From the NCBI GenBank assembly GCA_016703325.1, contig JADJCH010000027.1, positions 20,437 through 84,436 on the forward strand: a DNA stretch of 64,000 nt, given 5' to 3'. Both the position numbers and the translations under genes were made by a program. This document shows, piece after piece, positions 8,201 to 16,952 of this stretch (positions within the stretch are counted from its first letter, which is position 1; each line of letters starts with the position of its first letter). Under the pieces are notes generated by a model. The model saw nothing but the letters and a program-made list of their open reading frames with translations, made no database searches and was not told where the DNA came from. This DNA comes from Burkholderiales bacterium. GTDB lineage: Bacteria; Pseudomonadota; Gammaproteobacteria; Burkholderiales; Burkholderiaceae_C.

Positions 8201-9403
8201 TCAGCGCAGTTCGTTGATCAGCAGGCCTGCAATGCCCTTGGCGTTGTCGGAAGCGTCCGGGCGACCGTCGGCGTCCAGCACCTGCAGGCGGCTGACTTTG
8301 CCGTCAGCCGAAGTCACCTGCAGGCGGTGTCGCGTGCCGGAGAGGTCCGGTTGCTTGGCGCCGAACATGCGCTGCAGGAAGTTGGGGCCTTCCTTGCCGG
8401 CCAGTTCCGGGTTCACGTAACGCACGAAGTACAACCCTTGATTGCGGTCGCGGTCTTCCAGGGTGAAGCTGCCGCGGTCCAGCGCCTGACCCACCCGGCG
8501 CCAGGCGCGATCAAATCCCTCGGCCAGCTCGATTGTCACCGCCGGTTGTCCTTCCACCTGACGCGCCAGACCGGGCGTGGCTGGTGCCTGGTTCACCGCC
8601 TGCACCGCCTCTTCGATCCGCTTGGCGTCCGGCTTGACCACACCGGCCGGCTGGCCCAACGCCAGCATCAGCCGCGCGAGCATCTCGGCTTCGAGGGCCG
8701 GATCGTTGGCGCGCACCTTCCAGCCGACGTATTCCTTGGTGTTGGGGTTGACCATCTCCTCGGCGCCCCGATGGGAGATGTGGACTTCGGTGGTGCCGGC
8801 GCTCCCACGTTCCACTCGGGTGCGGAAACGATCGCGCTCGCCACTGTCGAAGGCGCTGTCGAAGACCTTGCCCAGCGTGCGCCGGACGACGTCCTGAGGC
8901 AGCTTGGCCCGGTTCTCGGCCCAGCCGGTTTCCATCAGACCGATCTCCGGTCGATCGATCTCCAGCGCCATGCCGTTGTTCTGCCAGAACTGCCGCAGCT
9001 GGGGCCAGAGCTGTTCCGGGGTCATCGGTACGCTCAACCAGCGGCTGTTTCCCACACGCTCGACGCGGATCTGACCGGCCAGGGTGGGAGCCACCACGTC
9101 GGTAGATCCCGACTTGGCTGCGGCGACGCCGTTGTGGAGGGTTTCCAGTGCATTGGCGCTGACCGGCGCACCGGAGGGCGGCGCGTAGCGGGGATCGGCG
9201 CTGAGCTGGGTCAGGTCGGGTGGCACATCCAGCTTGGTGACCTTGGCTGCCGGCGCGTTGCGATAGTCCACGCGGTTGCTGCTGCCGTCCGAGACGATGG
9301 TGCAGGCGCCCAGCAGAACGCTGCTGCCTGCACAGGCCAGGGTCGTCAGGCGAAAGGCCCGCGACCGGGCCGAGGGCTGCTGCCCGGAAGAACGAAGGAT
9401 CAC
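8201..9403 (-). CDS. bamC: Outer membrane protein assembly factor BamC
   Basis: About 400 residues from GTG 9403. The lipobox LLGAC puts the lipidated cysteine at residue 34; starting at the upstream ATG 9475 would give an unlikely 57-residue leader. BamC/NlpB features follow: the unstructured stretch YRNAPAAKVTKLDVPPDLTQL that binds BamD, then two helix-grip domains (about 100-220 and 270-390). As a lipoprotein of the BAM complex it helps insert beta-barrel proteins in the outer membrane. It lies just downstream of dapA in the same direction (100 bases), as in other Burkholderiales, and is probably co-transcribed. Confidence 0.9.
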   Translation of the reverse strand: MILRSSGQQPSARSRAFRLTTLACAGSSVLLGACTIVSDGSSNRVDYRNAPAAKVTKLDVPPDLTQLSADPRYAPPSGAPVSANALETLHNGVAAAKSGSTDVVAPTLAGQIRVERVGNSRWLSVPMTPEQLWPQLRQFWQNNGMALEIDRPEIGLMETGWAENRAKLPQDVVRRTLGKVFDSAFDSGERDRFRTRVERGSAGTTEVHISHRGAEEMVNPNTKEYVGWKVRANDPALEAEMLARLMLALGQPAGVVKPDAKRIEEAVQAVNQAPATPGLARQVEGQPAVTIELAEGFDRAWRRVGQALDRGSFTLEDRDRNQGLYFVRYVNPELAGKEGPNFLQRMFGAKQPDLSGTRHRLQVTSADGKVSRLQVLDADGRPDASDNAKGIAGLLINELR

Positions 9404-9503
9404 GTTGGGGAGCGCTCCGGTGCGCCCACGGCGGCCATCATGCAAGGGGCCGACGCGGGCTGGGGATCGGGTCAAGGGAGAGAGGCGGCAGCTTCGGTTC
9501 AGC

Positions 9504-10385
9504 TCAGAGCAGTCCGGCTTCGCGCAGGGCAGTCTCGAGGCCGGGGATGAGCGATTCGGACATCGGCACCATCGGCAGCCGCATCGTGCCGCCGCAGCGG
9601 CCCATGCGCTGCAGGGCCCACTTCACCGGAATGGGGTTGGGCTCGGCGAACAGCAGCTTGTGCACACCCAGCAGGTGCATGTGGATTTCACGGGCCTTCA
9701 GCGCATCGCCGGCCACCGCAGCCCGGCAGAGTTCGGCCATGGCGCGCGGGGCGATGTTGGCCGTGACGCTGATGTTGCCCTGGCCACCCATCAACATCAG
9801 GGCCACGGCGGTGCCGTCGTCGCCGGAATAGACGCCGAAGCCCTTCGGTGCATGCCGGATCAGCCAGCAGGCACGCTCGATGTTGCCGGTGGCTTCCTTC
9901 ACACCGATCACGCCGGGCAGCGTGGCTGCACGCAGCGTGGTCTCGGGCAGCATGTCCGCCACGGTGCGGCCCGGCACGTTGTAGAGCACCTGCGGGATGT
10001 CCACCGCCTCGGCGATGGCCTTGAAGTGGCGGTAGATGCCTTCCTGCGTCGGCTTGTTGTAGTAGGGCACGACGCTGAGGGTGCAGTCGGCGCCGACCTT
10101 CTTGGCAAAGCGCGAAAGTTCGATGGCCTCCTGGGTGGAGTTCGCTCCGGCGCCTGCCATCACCGGGATGCGACCGGCCGTCTGATCGACCGCGACGCGG
10201 ATGATTTCGCAATGCTCCTCCACCGACACGGTGGGGGACTCACCGGTGGTGCCGACCACGCCGATGCAGGCGGTGCCTTCGGCGATGTGCCAGTCGATCA
10301 GCCGGCGCAGGCTGGGGTAGTCGACGCTGCCGTCTTCGTGCATCGGCGTCACAAGCGCCACGATGCTGCCAACGATGGGATTCAT
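9504..10385 (-). CDS. dapA: 4-hydroxy-tetrahydrodipicolinate synthase
   Basis: 293 residues, the usual family length. It condenses pyruvate with aspartate semialdehyde, the first step of the diaminopimelate/lysine branch, in the cytoplasm. Active-site residues are visible: the Schiff-base lysine K163 in GVKEATG, tyrosine Y135 in LYNVPGRT, and threonines T46/T47 in GTTGES. ATG 10385 has a GGACCC-rich leader and no better upstream start. It is the first gene of the dapA-bamC pair; the methyltransferase ends 12 bases upstream in the same orientation and may read into it. Confidence 0.96.
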   Translation of the reverse strand: MNPIVGSIVALVTPMHEDGSVDYPSLRRLIDWHIAEGTACIGVVGTTGESPTVSVEEHCEIIRVAVDQTAGRIPVMAGAGANSTQEAIELSRFAKKVGADCTLSVVPYYNKPTQEGIYRHFKAIAEAVDIPQVLYNVPGRTVADMLPETTLRAATLPGVIGVKEATGNIERACWLIRHAPKGFGVYSGDDGTAVALMLMGGQGNISVTANIAPRAMAELCRAAVAGDALKAREIHMHLLGVHKLLFAEPNPIPVKWALQRMGRCGGTMRLPMVPMSESLIPGLETALREAGLL

Positions 10386-10396
10386 GGGTAGGGTCC

Positions 10397-11026
10397 TCAG
10401 AAGCGGTGCATTCTATCGAGCGGCGCCGGCTCTCCCCAGCACCCGGGCCCGCAACGGCGGGCCACCACCCTCTGAACGTGGCGCAGCGGGTTCTGGCCGA
10501 CAGCTTCGGGGGCTGCGATCGATCCGGCGTGGTCGAGGTTCTCCAACCCGTCTTCGAACGCCAGCACCTGCAGGCCCTGTTGCCGGCACAAATCGATCAG
10601 CTCGCCCGGGCGCAGCAGGAAGTCGGGGTTCCTGGGTCGCCCGATCCGGGGTTGCGCCCATCCAAACGTTTCGTAGATCAGCAGCCCACCTTCGTCCACC
10701 GCCCCGGCCACCTGTGGCAGCAGGGGGCGCCAGAGGTAGTTCGTCACCAGAACCAGGTCGAAGCGCCGGTCGGTCCAGGGCCAGCCCTGTGCTTCCAGAT
10801 CGTGGACGCGGATTTCAACCCCCGGCAGGCCCGCCAAGGTGCTCAGGGCCTGGGCATCGCGGTCCACCGCGGTCAGCCGGTGCCCCTGGCCGGCCAGCCA
10901 ACGCGCATGGCGCCCAGAGCCGCAGGCCAGGTCCAGGATGCGGCTGCCGGGCGGAATCAGGTGTGCGTGCCGCAGCAACCATGCCGAAGGAGGCGATGCG
11001 GTGTGGGGATCGGTGGCCGGGGGCAT
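10397..11026 (-). CDS. Class I SAM-dependent methyltransferase
   Basis: 209 residues from ATG 11026 (a GTG directly before it is also possible). Motif I is clear (ILDLACGSGRHARWLA, about residues 30-45), followed by the acidic motif II residue in LTAVDRD and FDLVLVTNYL as motif IV. The substrate is not evident; the family resembles TehB/UbiE-like small methyltransferases. The start lies only four bases past the stop of a 44-codon membrane peptide gene, and dapA follows within 12 bases, so these genes form one likely transcription unit. Confidence 0.85.
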   Translation of the reverse strand: MPPATDPHTASPPSAWLLRHAHLIPPGSRILDLACGSGRHARWLAGQGHRLTAVDRDAQALSTLAGLPGVEIRVHDLEAQGWPWTDRRFDLVLVTNYLWRPLLPQVAGAVDEGGLLIYETFGWAQPRIGRPRNPDFLLRPGELIDLCRQQGLQVLAFEDGLENLDHAGSIAAPEAVGQNPLRHVQRVVARRCGPGCWGEPAPLDRMHRF

Positions 11027-11030
11027 CACG

Positions 11031-11165
11031 TCAGAAACAGCTCCACAGTCGGTTGCCGAGGTCCACCACAAACTCGGGCAGCAGGTAGGCCATGAAGACC
11101 AGGGCCAGCAGCGCAGCCCCAAGAAGGGCGGCCGCCACACGGGTGAGACGGGCAGAGCGGAGCAT
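11031..11165 (-). CDS. 44-residue single-pass membrane peptide
   Basis: A short frame from ATG 11165 to TGA 11031 that encodes a basic N-terminus (MLRSARLTR), one hydrophobic helix (VAAALLGAALLALVFMAYLL) and a short tail ending DLGNRLWSCF. It fits exactly between the MFS gene and the methyltransferase, with the stop four bases from the methyltransferase start codon. Composition follows the positive-inside rule, and no other frame in this gap is plausible. Function unknown; similar tiny membrane peptides beside methyltransferases may exist in relatives, which a search would show. Confidence 0.6.
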   Translation of the reverse strand: MLRSARLTRVAAALLGAALLALVFMAYLLPEFVVDLGNRLWSCF

Positions 11166-11208
11166 GGCGGATTCGGGTGGGCGGCAAAGGCTGAGATCGG
11201 CCAGGTTC

Positions 11209-12480
11209 TCAGGCCCGGGCGGCCGCCAAAGCCGCGCGAGGTGATGGCTCGCGCACCGGCAGGTTCACCGCCGCGGCCATCAGACCCAGGGCGATCGAGA
11301 TCCACCACACCACGTCGTAGCTGCCGCTGCGGTCGTACAACACGCCACCCAGCCACACGCCCAGGAAGGAGCCGACCTGGTGGCTGAGGAACACGAAGCC
11401 GCCGAGCATCGACAGGTGGCGCACACCGAACAGCTGTGCCACCAGCGCATTGGTGGGCGGCACGGTGGACAGCCACAGCAGCCCCATCACGGCAGAGAAG
11501 ACGTAGACCGACAAGGGTGTCAAAGGCGAGGCGAGAAAGACCACGATCACCAGCGATCGCAGTGCGTAGATGGCGGCCAGCACGTGCTTCTTGGCCAGGT
11601 GCTGACCCAGCACACCGGCGCCATAGGTGCCGAAGACGTTGAACAGGCCGATCAGCGCCAGCGCCACCGTGGCCACCTGCGGCGCCAGGCCGTGGTCCTT
11701 CAGGTAGCTGGGCATGTGCACGCCGATGAACACCACCTGGAAGCCGCAGACGAAGTAGCCGGCCATGATGAGCAGGAAGCTGCGGTCGCCGAAGGCCTCC
11801 CGCATGGCCTGGCGCACGCCGATGACCGGGCTGCCTGCACCCGGACTGCCGGCTGCAGACGCCAGCCGCAGGGCCGGCTCCTTCAGCCCGATGGCCAGCG
11901 GCACGATCGCCAGGGCAAAAACCGCCAGCACGAACAGCGCCTGCTGCCAGCCCAGGTAGGCGATCAGCAGGTTCTCCACCGGCACCATCAGGAACTGGCC
12001 GAAGGATCCGGCAGCAGCGGCCACCCCCATGGCCCAGGAGCGGCGCGAGGGTTCGACGTTGCGGCCGAGCACGCCGTAGATCACCGCGTAGGTGGTGCCG
12101 GATTGGGCGATGCCGATCAGCAGTCCCGCGCCGGTGGTGAAGCCCAACCCGGTGCTGGCCAGTGCCATCGTCAACAGGCCCAACATGTAGAGCAGAGCGC
12201 CGCCCTGCAGCACCCGGAAGGCCCCCCAGCGGTCGGCCAGCATGCCGGCGATCGGTCCGGCGGCGCCCCAGGCCAGGTTCTGCACCGCCATCGCGAAGGC
12301 GAAGGTCTCGCGCGTCCAGCCGCGCTCCATCGTGATCGGCTGCAGCCACAGCCCGAAGCCGTGGCGGATGCCCATCGACACCGTGACGATCAACGCGCCG
12401 CACAGCAGCACCTGCTTCATCGACAGCGGCGCAGCGGGTGCTTGGTTGGGCGTTGAAGTTGATGTGTCGTCTGCAGGCAT
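11209..12480 (-). CDS. MFS transporter
   Basis: 423 residues with about twelve hydrophobic segments. The loop 2-3 signature GMLADRWGAFRVLQGG is the standard major facilitator motif, and the sequence around GIRHGFGLWLQPITMERGW resembles the YbfB/OFA-like (oxalate/formate, monocarboxylate) subgroup. It should move a small organic acid or drug across the inner membrane with protons; the substrate cannot be deduced. A Thr/Pro-rich cytoplasmic N-terminus of about 20 residues precedes the first helix. It starts a run of minus-strand genes leading to dapA. Confidence 0.85.
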   Translation of the reverse strand: MPADDTSTSTPNQAPAAPLSMKQVLLCGALIVTVSMGIRHGFGLWLQPITMERGWTRETFAFAMAVQNLAWGAAGPIAGMLADRWGAFRVLQGGALLYMLGLLTMALASTGLGFTTGAGLLIGIAQSGTTYAVIYGVLGRNVEPSRRSWAMGVAAAAGSFGQFLMVPVENLLIAYLGWQQALFVLAVFALAIVPLAIGLKEPALRLASAAGSPGAGSPVIGVRQAMREAFGDRSFLLIMAGYFVCGFQVVFIGVHMPSYLKDHGLAPQVATVALALIGLFNVFGTYGAGVLGQHLAKKHVLAAIYALRSLVIVVFLASPLTPLSVYVFSAVMGLLWLSTVPPTNALVAQLFGVRHLSMLGGFVFLSHQVGSFLGVWLGGVLYDRSGSYDVVWWISIALGLMAAAVNLPVREPSPRAALAAARA

Positions 12481-12535
12481 GCCGGCACTTTAGACGATAC
12501 CGCCCGGTGCCCCGTCCGCCAGGGGCAAGGGCGCT

Positions 12536-12913
12536 TCAGCCGCCCAGCTGGGCGGTGATGCGCCGTGCATCGAAGCCGCGCTGCATCTGGCCGCGCACCA
12601 TCATCATCGGCGTGCCGTTGCGGCCCTGCCGGTTGTATTCGGCCAGGCACTCGCTGTCGCGATCGATGTAGCACTCCTCGAAGGGGATCTCGTGGCGCGT
12701 GAGCCATTCGCGGGCCTGGGTGCAGTAGATGCAGGTGGTCTGCGAGATCATGCGGATGTCGCCCGCGTGTGTGACGGCACGCAGGTCGTCGGCGCGTTGC
12801 TGCTGGACCCAGGCGCGCACGCCGGTGGCGGCCAGGCCGGCGACGGCGCAGACGGCCAGCAGGCTCATCAACGGATGGCGGTACCAGCGGCGTGGCGAAG
12901 TGGGCTGTGACAT
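12536..12913 (-). CDS. Membrane-anchored glutaredoxin-like protein
   Basis: 125 residues. An N-terminal membrane helix (LMSLLAVCAVAGLAATGVRAW, about 15-35) is followed by a glutaredoxin fold with the redox motif CIYC (about residues 61-64), the family turn GTPMMMV and a C-terminal helix. The anchor suggests the redox domain faces the periplasm, unlike classical cytosolic glutaredoxins. It could reduce or isomerise thiols of an exported protein; the partner is unknown. It lies 55 bases upstream of the MFS start in the same direction, after plsY. Confidence 0.75.
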   Translation of the reverse strand: MSQPTSPRRWYRHPLMSLLAVCAVAGLAATGVRAWVQQQRADDLRAVTHAGDIRMISQTTCIYCTQAREWLTRHEIPFEECYIDRDSECLAEYNRQGRNGTPMMMVRGQMQRGFDARRITAQLGG

Positions 12914-12965
12914 TGGCGAACGGCTCGGTTGCGGTGGGTTGTCAGGTGATCAGCGACTCGGCGGG

Positions 12966-13679
12966 TCAGTGTGACTTGCGCTTCGGATGATGCCGGCTGT
13001 GGTGGGGACGCTTGGCGGCGGGCTGGGTTGCGGCAGGCGCGGCCCCAGCGTCGCTGGGGGGTGTCGAGCCGGTTTTCTGTCCGATGCGGCTTTCCGTGCC
13101 GGCCAGCAGTTTGGAGATGTTGGCCTGGTGACGCCAGATCAGCAGGCCGCTCATGATCAGCAGGGCCACGGTCGCGCCGGAGCCGCCCCAGCCGACCAGA
13201 TGGATCACCGGTGCGGCGGCGGCCGCGATCAGCGCCGCCAGCGACGAGTAGCGGGTGAAGTACGCCACCATCAGCCAGGTCAGGAGCACCACCCCCCCCA
13301 GCAGCGGGTTCAGCCCCAGCAGGACGCCCGCGGCGGTGGCCACGCCCTTGCCACCCTGGAATCGGAAGAACACCGGCCAGAGGTGGCCGAGAAAGGCCGC
13401 CAGCCCCACCCAGGCCGCGCTGGTTTCGTCCAAGCCGAGGTGATGGCCCCACAGCACCACCAGCGCCACCGGCACCAGGCCCTTGACCAGGTCGAACAGC
13501 AGCGTCAGCGCGGCCGCTTTCTTGTTGCCCGAGCGCAGCACATTGGTGGCGCCCGGGTTGCCGGAGCCGTAGCTGCGCGGGTCGCTCAGCCCCATGAAGC
13601 GGCTGACGATGACCGCAAAGGAGAGCGAGCCGATCAAATAGGCCGCCACGAGGGCGACGGCATTCCAGAGCAGGGTCAT
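12966..13679 (-). CDS. plsY: Glycerol-3-phosphate acyltransferase PlsY
   Basis: 237 residues, an inner-membrane protein that acylates glycerol-3-phosphate from acyl-phosphate. The three conserved motifs are present: SYGSGNPGATNVLR, the HLWPVFFRFQGGKGVATA segment, and RYSSLAAL. About five membrane segments cover residues 1-195. The tail after residue 200 is unusual: Ala/Pro/Lys-rich and ending in a histidine-rich run (KRPHHSRHHPKRKSH), absent from most PlsY proteins and possibly metal or nucleic-acid binding, or a neutral extension. Confidence 0.93.
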   Translation of the reverse strand: MTLLWNAVALVAAYLIGSLSFAVIVSRFMGLSDPRSYGSGNPGATNVLRSGNKKAAALTLLFDLVKGLVPVALVVLWGHHLGLDETSAAWVGLAAFLGHLWPVFFRFQGGKGVATAAGVLLGLNPLLGGVVLLTWLMVAYFTRYSSLAALIAAAAAPVIHLVGWGGSGATVALLIMSGLLIWRHQANISKLLAGTESRIGQKTGSTPPSDAGAAPAATQPAAKRPHHSRHHPKRKSH

Positions 13680-13814
13680 GGGCGGAGCAGGAAGTTTGGC
13701 AAGGGGGGAACCGCAGGCGTCAGTGTAAGTCGCGGCGTCCGGTGGGGCTGCTGCGGGGATGCAGGGGCCCTGCGGGAGTGAGCGGGATGGCCCACCCGGA
13801 TCGGGTGGTGGATT

Positions 13815-14324
13815 TCAGGGTGACGGCGCGCTGGCCGGATCGACCGCCTGCACTGGCTGGGCGCCGAGGGTGGAGGTCAGCACCGCGGGGTCGATGCCCA
13901 CCAGGTAGCCGCGCCGCCCGCCGTTGATGTAGATCACCGGCAGCGCCAGGAGGGTGGACTCCACATACACCGGGACCGCCTTGCGGAAGCCGAAGGGTGA
14001 GGTGCCGCCCACCTGGTAGCCGCTGTGGCGCTGGGCCACTTCCGGTTTGCAGGGCTCCACCTTCTTGGCGCCGATCTGCCGGGCCAGGTTCTTGGTGCTG
14101 ACCAGGCGATCCCCGTGCATCAGCACGACCAGGGGCCGGGCCTCCTGATCCTGCATCACCAGGGTCTTGACGACGCAGTGTTCGTCCACCCCCAGCTGGC
14201 GGGCGGACTCCGACGTGCCGCCGTGGTCCACGTAGTCGTAGGGGTGTTCGGTGAAGGCCACCTGCCGGGCCCGCAGGAACTGGGTGGCCGGGGTTTCCGA
14301 GACGTGGGCCGACTTTTTTGCCAT
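13815..14324 (-). CDS. ybaK: Cys-tRNA(Pro)/Cys-tRNA(Cys) deacylase YbaK
   Basis: 169 residues from ATG 14324 (MAKKSAHVSETPATQFL, the usual family start), preceded by GGGAGCG as ribosome binding site; a GTG seven codons upstream overlaps the preceding gene. YbaK/EbsC fold is shown by VVKTLVMQD, the VSTKNLARQIGAKKVEP helix, GYQVGGTSPFG and INGGRRGYLVGIDP. It clears mischarged Cys-tRNA(Pro) in trans of prolyl-tRNA synthetase. It follows a YciO-type gene closely in the same direction, forming a run with the DMT transporter and PHP nuclease genes. Confidence 0.9.
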   Translation of the reverse strand: MAKKSAHVSETPATQFLRARQVAFTEHPYDYVDHGGTSESARQLGVDEHCVVKTLVMQDQEARPLVVLMHGDRLVSTKNLARQIGAKKVEPCKPEVAQRHSGYQVGGTSPFGFRKAVPVYVESTLLALPVIYINGGRRGYLVGIDPAVLTSTLGAQPVQAVDPASAPSP

Positions 14325-14341
14325 GTTCGAGGCGCTCCCGC

Positions 14342-14968
14342 TCACTCCAGCCCGAGCAGGGCCGGGTCACCGCGGCCGCGGCGCACCAGCTCCGGCTCGC
14401 CGCGGCTGAGGTCCACCACCGTGGTGGGCTCGGCCGGGCAGGGGCCGGCATCCAGGATGGCCTGCACGTGGCGGTCGAAGTGTTCCAGGATGTCGTTCGG
14501 GTCGTTCAGCGGTTCGCTGGCGCCCGGCGGAATCAGTGTGGTGCCCAGCAGCGGCTGGCCCAGCATCTCCAGCAGCTCCTGGGTGACGCGGTTGTCCGGC
14601 ACACGCAGCCCGATGGTGCGCCGGGAGGGGTGCGACACCCGGCGCGGCACTTCCTTGGTGGCTTCCAGGATGAAGGTGTAGGGCCCCGGCGTGGCGCTCT
14701 TGAGCAGGCGGTACTGCCTGTTGTCCACCCGCGCGTAGCTGGACAGCTCCGACAGGTCCCGGCACAGCAGCGTCAGATGGTGCTTCTCGTCCACCCCGCG
14801 GATGCGGCGCAGCTGGTCCACCGCCGACTTGTCGTCCAGGTGGCAGACCAGGGCGTAGCTGGAGTCCGTGGGGATGGCGGCGATTCCGCCGGAGTCGATG
14901 ATCGCCGCCGCGTGCTTGAGCAGCCGCGGCTGGGGGTTGATCGGGTGGACTTCGAAATACTGGGCCAT
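14342..14968 (-). CDS. YciO/YrdC-type protein (L-threonylcarbamoyladenylate synthase family)
   Basis: 208 residues from ATG 14968. The YrdC fold is recognisable from AIPTDSSYALVCHLDDKSAVDQL, KHHLTLLCRDLSELSSYA and GPYTFILEAT, followed by RRTIGLRVPD and the lower-affinity core TVVDLSRGEPELVRRGRGD. The start MAQYFEVHPINPQPR and the length match YciO rather than the essential TsaC/Sua5, so true threonylcarbamoyl-AMP activity is uncertain. It begins 50 bases after the DMT transporter stop. Confidence 0.85.
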   Translation of the reverse strand: MAQYFEVHPINPQPRLLKHAAAIIDSGGIAAIPTDSSYALVCHLDDKSAVDQLRRIRGVDEKHHLTLLCRDLSELSSYARVDNRQYRLLKSATPGPYTFILEATKEVPRRVSHPSRRTIGLRVPDNRVTQELLEMLGQPLLGTTLIPPGASEPLNDPNDILEHFDRHVQAILDAGPCPAEPTTVVDLSRGEPELVRRGRGDPALLGLE

Positions 14969-15018
14969 GCGCGAATTGTCCACGCTGTGCGGACGGAGGG
15001 GCCAATCCGGCGCAAAGG

Positions 15019-15975
15019 TCAGTCCTCCTCCGGTGCCACGGCAATCACCGCCCGGGTGCTCGGGGCGCGCAGGTTGAGCCAGGCGCTGGCCGCGCCGCTG
15101 GCGGCGATCACCGCCATGCCGGTCCAGCCCCAGGTGTCCGGCAGGTCGCCGAAGAACCACCAGCCCAGCAGGGCGGCCATGCCGATCTGCAGGTAGGTGA
15201 AGGGCATCAACGTCGAGGCCGGCGCCTGGCGCAGCGCCAGAATCAGCAGCAGGTGCCCGGTGGTGCCGAACAGGCCGATCAATGCCAGCGCCCCCAGCGT
15301 GGCCGCAGGCTGCTCGGCCAGCAGCTGCAGAGGTTGTGAGGGCCCGAAGGGCAGGGCGGCCAGCAGCAGCAGGCTGCCCACCAGGCCGGTGTAGAAATGG
15401 GTGGTGTAGGGGTCTTCCACCCCCGCGAGCCTGCGGGTCAGCAGCTGGAACAGCGCGTAGGCGGTGGCATTGCCCAGCGGCAGCAGCACGGCCCAGCCGA
15501 ACAGATCGCTGCCCGGGCGCACCACGATCAGCGTGCCGGTGAAGGCGGCGGCCACCAGGGCCCAGCGCAGCGGGCTGACGGCCTCCTTCAGCAGCCAGGC
15601 GGCCAGCAGCGTGACCATCACCGGCGTGAGCATCACGATGGCGGTGAACTCCGCCACCGGCAGGTGCTGCAGCGCATAGAAGCCAAAGGCCGATGAGGTC
15701 AGCAGCAGCAGGCCGCGCAGCACCTGAAAACGGGGGTGTGTCGTGCCAAATCCAGAGCGGCCCGGGCCGCCCGGGCGCCGGAAGGTCCAGGCCAGCCAAA
15801 CCCCCATCGCCACCGCCTGAAACAGGTAGCGCAGCGTCAGGATCAGCTGCACCGGCACCTGGCGGCCGGTGTGGCGCACCGTGGCGTCCAGCAGGGAGAA
15901 ACAGGCCGCCACCAGCAGGATCAGCACGATCCCGGTCATGGGATGGACCGGGGCGGCTGCGGCAGGCCGGGTCAT
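15019..15975 (-). CDS. EamA/DMT-family inner-membrane transporter
   Basis: 318 residues from ATG 15975, which overlaps the stop of the PHP gene (ATGA); MTGIVLIL twelve codons later is an alternative start. It has ten hydrophobic segments arranged as two EamA repeats, beginning ILLVAACFSLLDATVRHTG and LLPLGNATAYALFQLLTRR. Members export amino acids or other metabolites. The repeat order and the SAFGFYALQHLPVAEFTAI segment are typical of the RhaT/EamA group. Substrate not predictable. Confidence 0.85.
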   Translation of the reverse strand: MTRPAAAAPVHPMTGIVLILLVAACFSLLDATVRHTGRQVPVQLILTLRYLFQAVAMGVWLAWTFRRPGGPGRSGFGTTHPRFQVLRGLLLLTSSAFGFYALQHLPVAEFTAIVMLTPVMVTLLAAWLLKEAVSPLRWALVAAAFTGTLIVVRPGSDLFGWAVLLPLGNATAYALFQLLTRRLAGVEDPYTTHFYTGLVGSLLLLAALPFGPSQPLQLLAEQPAATLGALALIGLFGTTGHLLLILALRQAPASTLMPFTYLQIGMAALLGWWFFGDLPDTWGWTGMAVIAASGAASAWLNLRAPSTRAVIAVAPEED

Positions 15976-16856
15976 GCCGGGTGGTGAATGCGCTCGGCCA
16001 GCAGCGACCAGACGGGGGTGAGATCGGCCGGCAGCGCGGGCAGCTGGCCCAGGTCGATGCGGCTCTCGTTGGGCGAGTGGAAGTCGCTGCCGCGTGAGGC
16101 CGCCAGCCCCAGCTCGCGGGCCAGATCGGCGTACTTGGCGTATTCGGCGGTGCTGTGGCTGCCGGTGACCACCTCCACCCCCTGGCCGCCGTGGGCCTGG
16201 AATTCGGTGAAGAGGGCGTACTCCTCGGTGGGGCTGAAGCGGTAGCGTCCCGGGTGGGCCACCACCGCCACGCCGCCGGCCTGGGTGATCCAGTGCACCG
16301 CGTCGCCCAGCCGGGCCCAGCGGTGCGGCACGAAGCCGGGTTTGCCGTCGGTGAGGAAGCGGCGAAACACCTCGCCGGTATCGCCACACACCCGGGTTTC
16401 GACCAGAAAGCGCGCGAAGTGGGTGCGCGAGATCAGGTCCGGGTTGCCGACGTACTTCAGCGCGCCTTCATAGGCGCCGCGGATGCCGACCTTGGCCAGG
16501 CTGTCGGACATTTCCATCGCCCGCGCCTGGCGGCCGTTGCGGGTGCAGGCCAGGCCCTCGGCCAGCTCGGCGTCGTCCGCATCGAAGCCCAGCCCGACGA
16601 TGTGCACCGTCTCCCCGGCGAAGGTGACCGAGATCTCGGTGCCGGTCAGGTAGTCCAGGCCCTGGGCCGCAGCGGCACGCAAAGCCCGGTGCTGGCCGCC
16701 GATCTCGTCGTGGTCCGTCAGCGCCCACAGCTGCACCCCTCGTTCGCGGGCCCGCGCTGCCAGTTCTTCCGGGCTCAGGGTGCCGTCCGAGACGGTGGAG
16801 TGGCAGTGCAGGTCGGCGTTCAGGGCGACGGAGGGGGCGGCGTTGTTGGGTTCCAC
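15972..16856 (-). CDS. rnm: PHP-domain 5'-3' exoribonuclease/phosphatase (RNase AM type)
   Basis: 294 residues with the PHP metal site: NADLHCHSTVSDG (D15, H17, H19), ALTDHDEIGG, GTEISV, VVAHPGRY and RGSDFHSPNE. This is the YciV/Rnm family, shown in E. coli to trim RNA 5' ends (rRNA maturation) and to act on 3',5'-bisphosphonucleotides. Length is normal. It leads the run of overlapping genes PHP - DMT transporter - yciO - ybaK, and upstream lies a gap of about 96 bases to the large GGDEF-EAL gene. Confidence 0.88.
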   Translation of the reverse strand: MEPNNAAPSVALNADLHCHSTVSDGTLSPEELAARARERGVQLWALTDHDEIGGQHRALRAAAAQGLDYLTGTEISVTFAGETVHIVGLGFDADDAELAEGLACTRNGRQARAMEMSDSLAKVGIRGAYEGALKYVGNPDLISRTHFARFLVETRVCGDTGEVFRRFLTDGKPGFVPHRWARLGDAVHWITQAGGVAVVAHPGRYRFSPTEEYALFTEFQAHGGQGVEVVTGSHSTAEYAKYADLARELGLAASRGSDFHSPNESRIDLGQLPALPADLTPVWSLLAERIHHPA

Positions 16857-16952
16857 CGACGCATTCTAGGAACGCAGGGGAGTCCGTCGTGTGCCCGGGG
16901 GCAAGCGCCGCGCCTGTCGGGTCGGCCTGTCCCGCCGGATGCCCGGCGTGGA

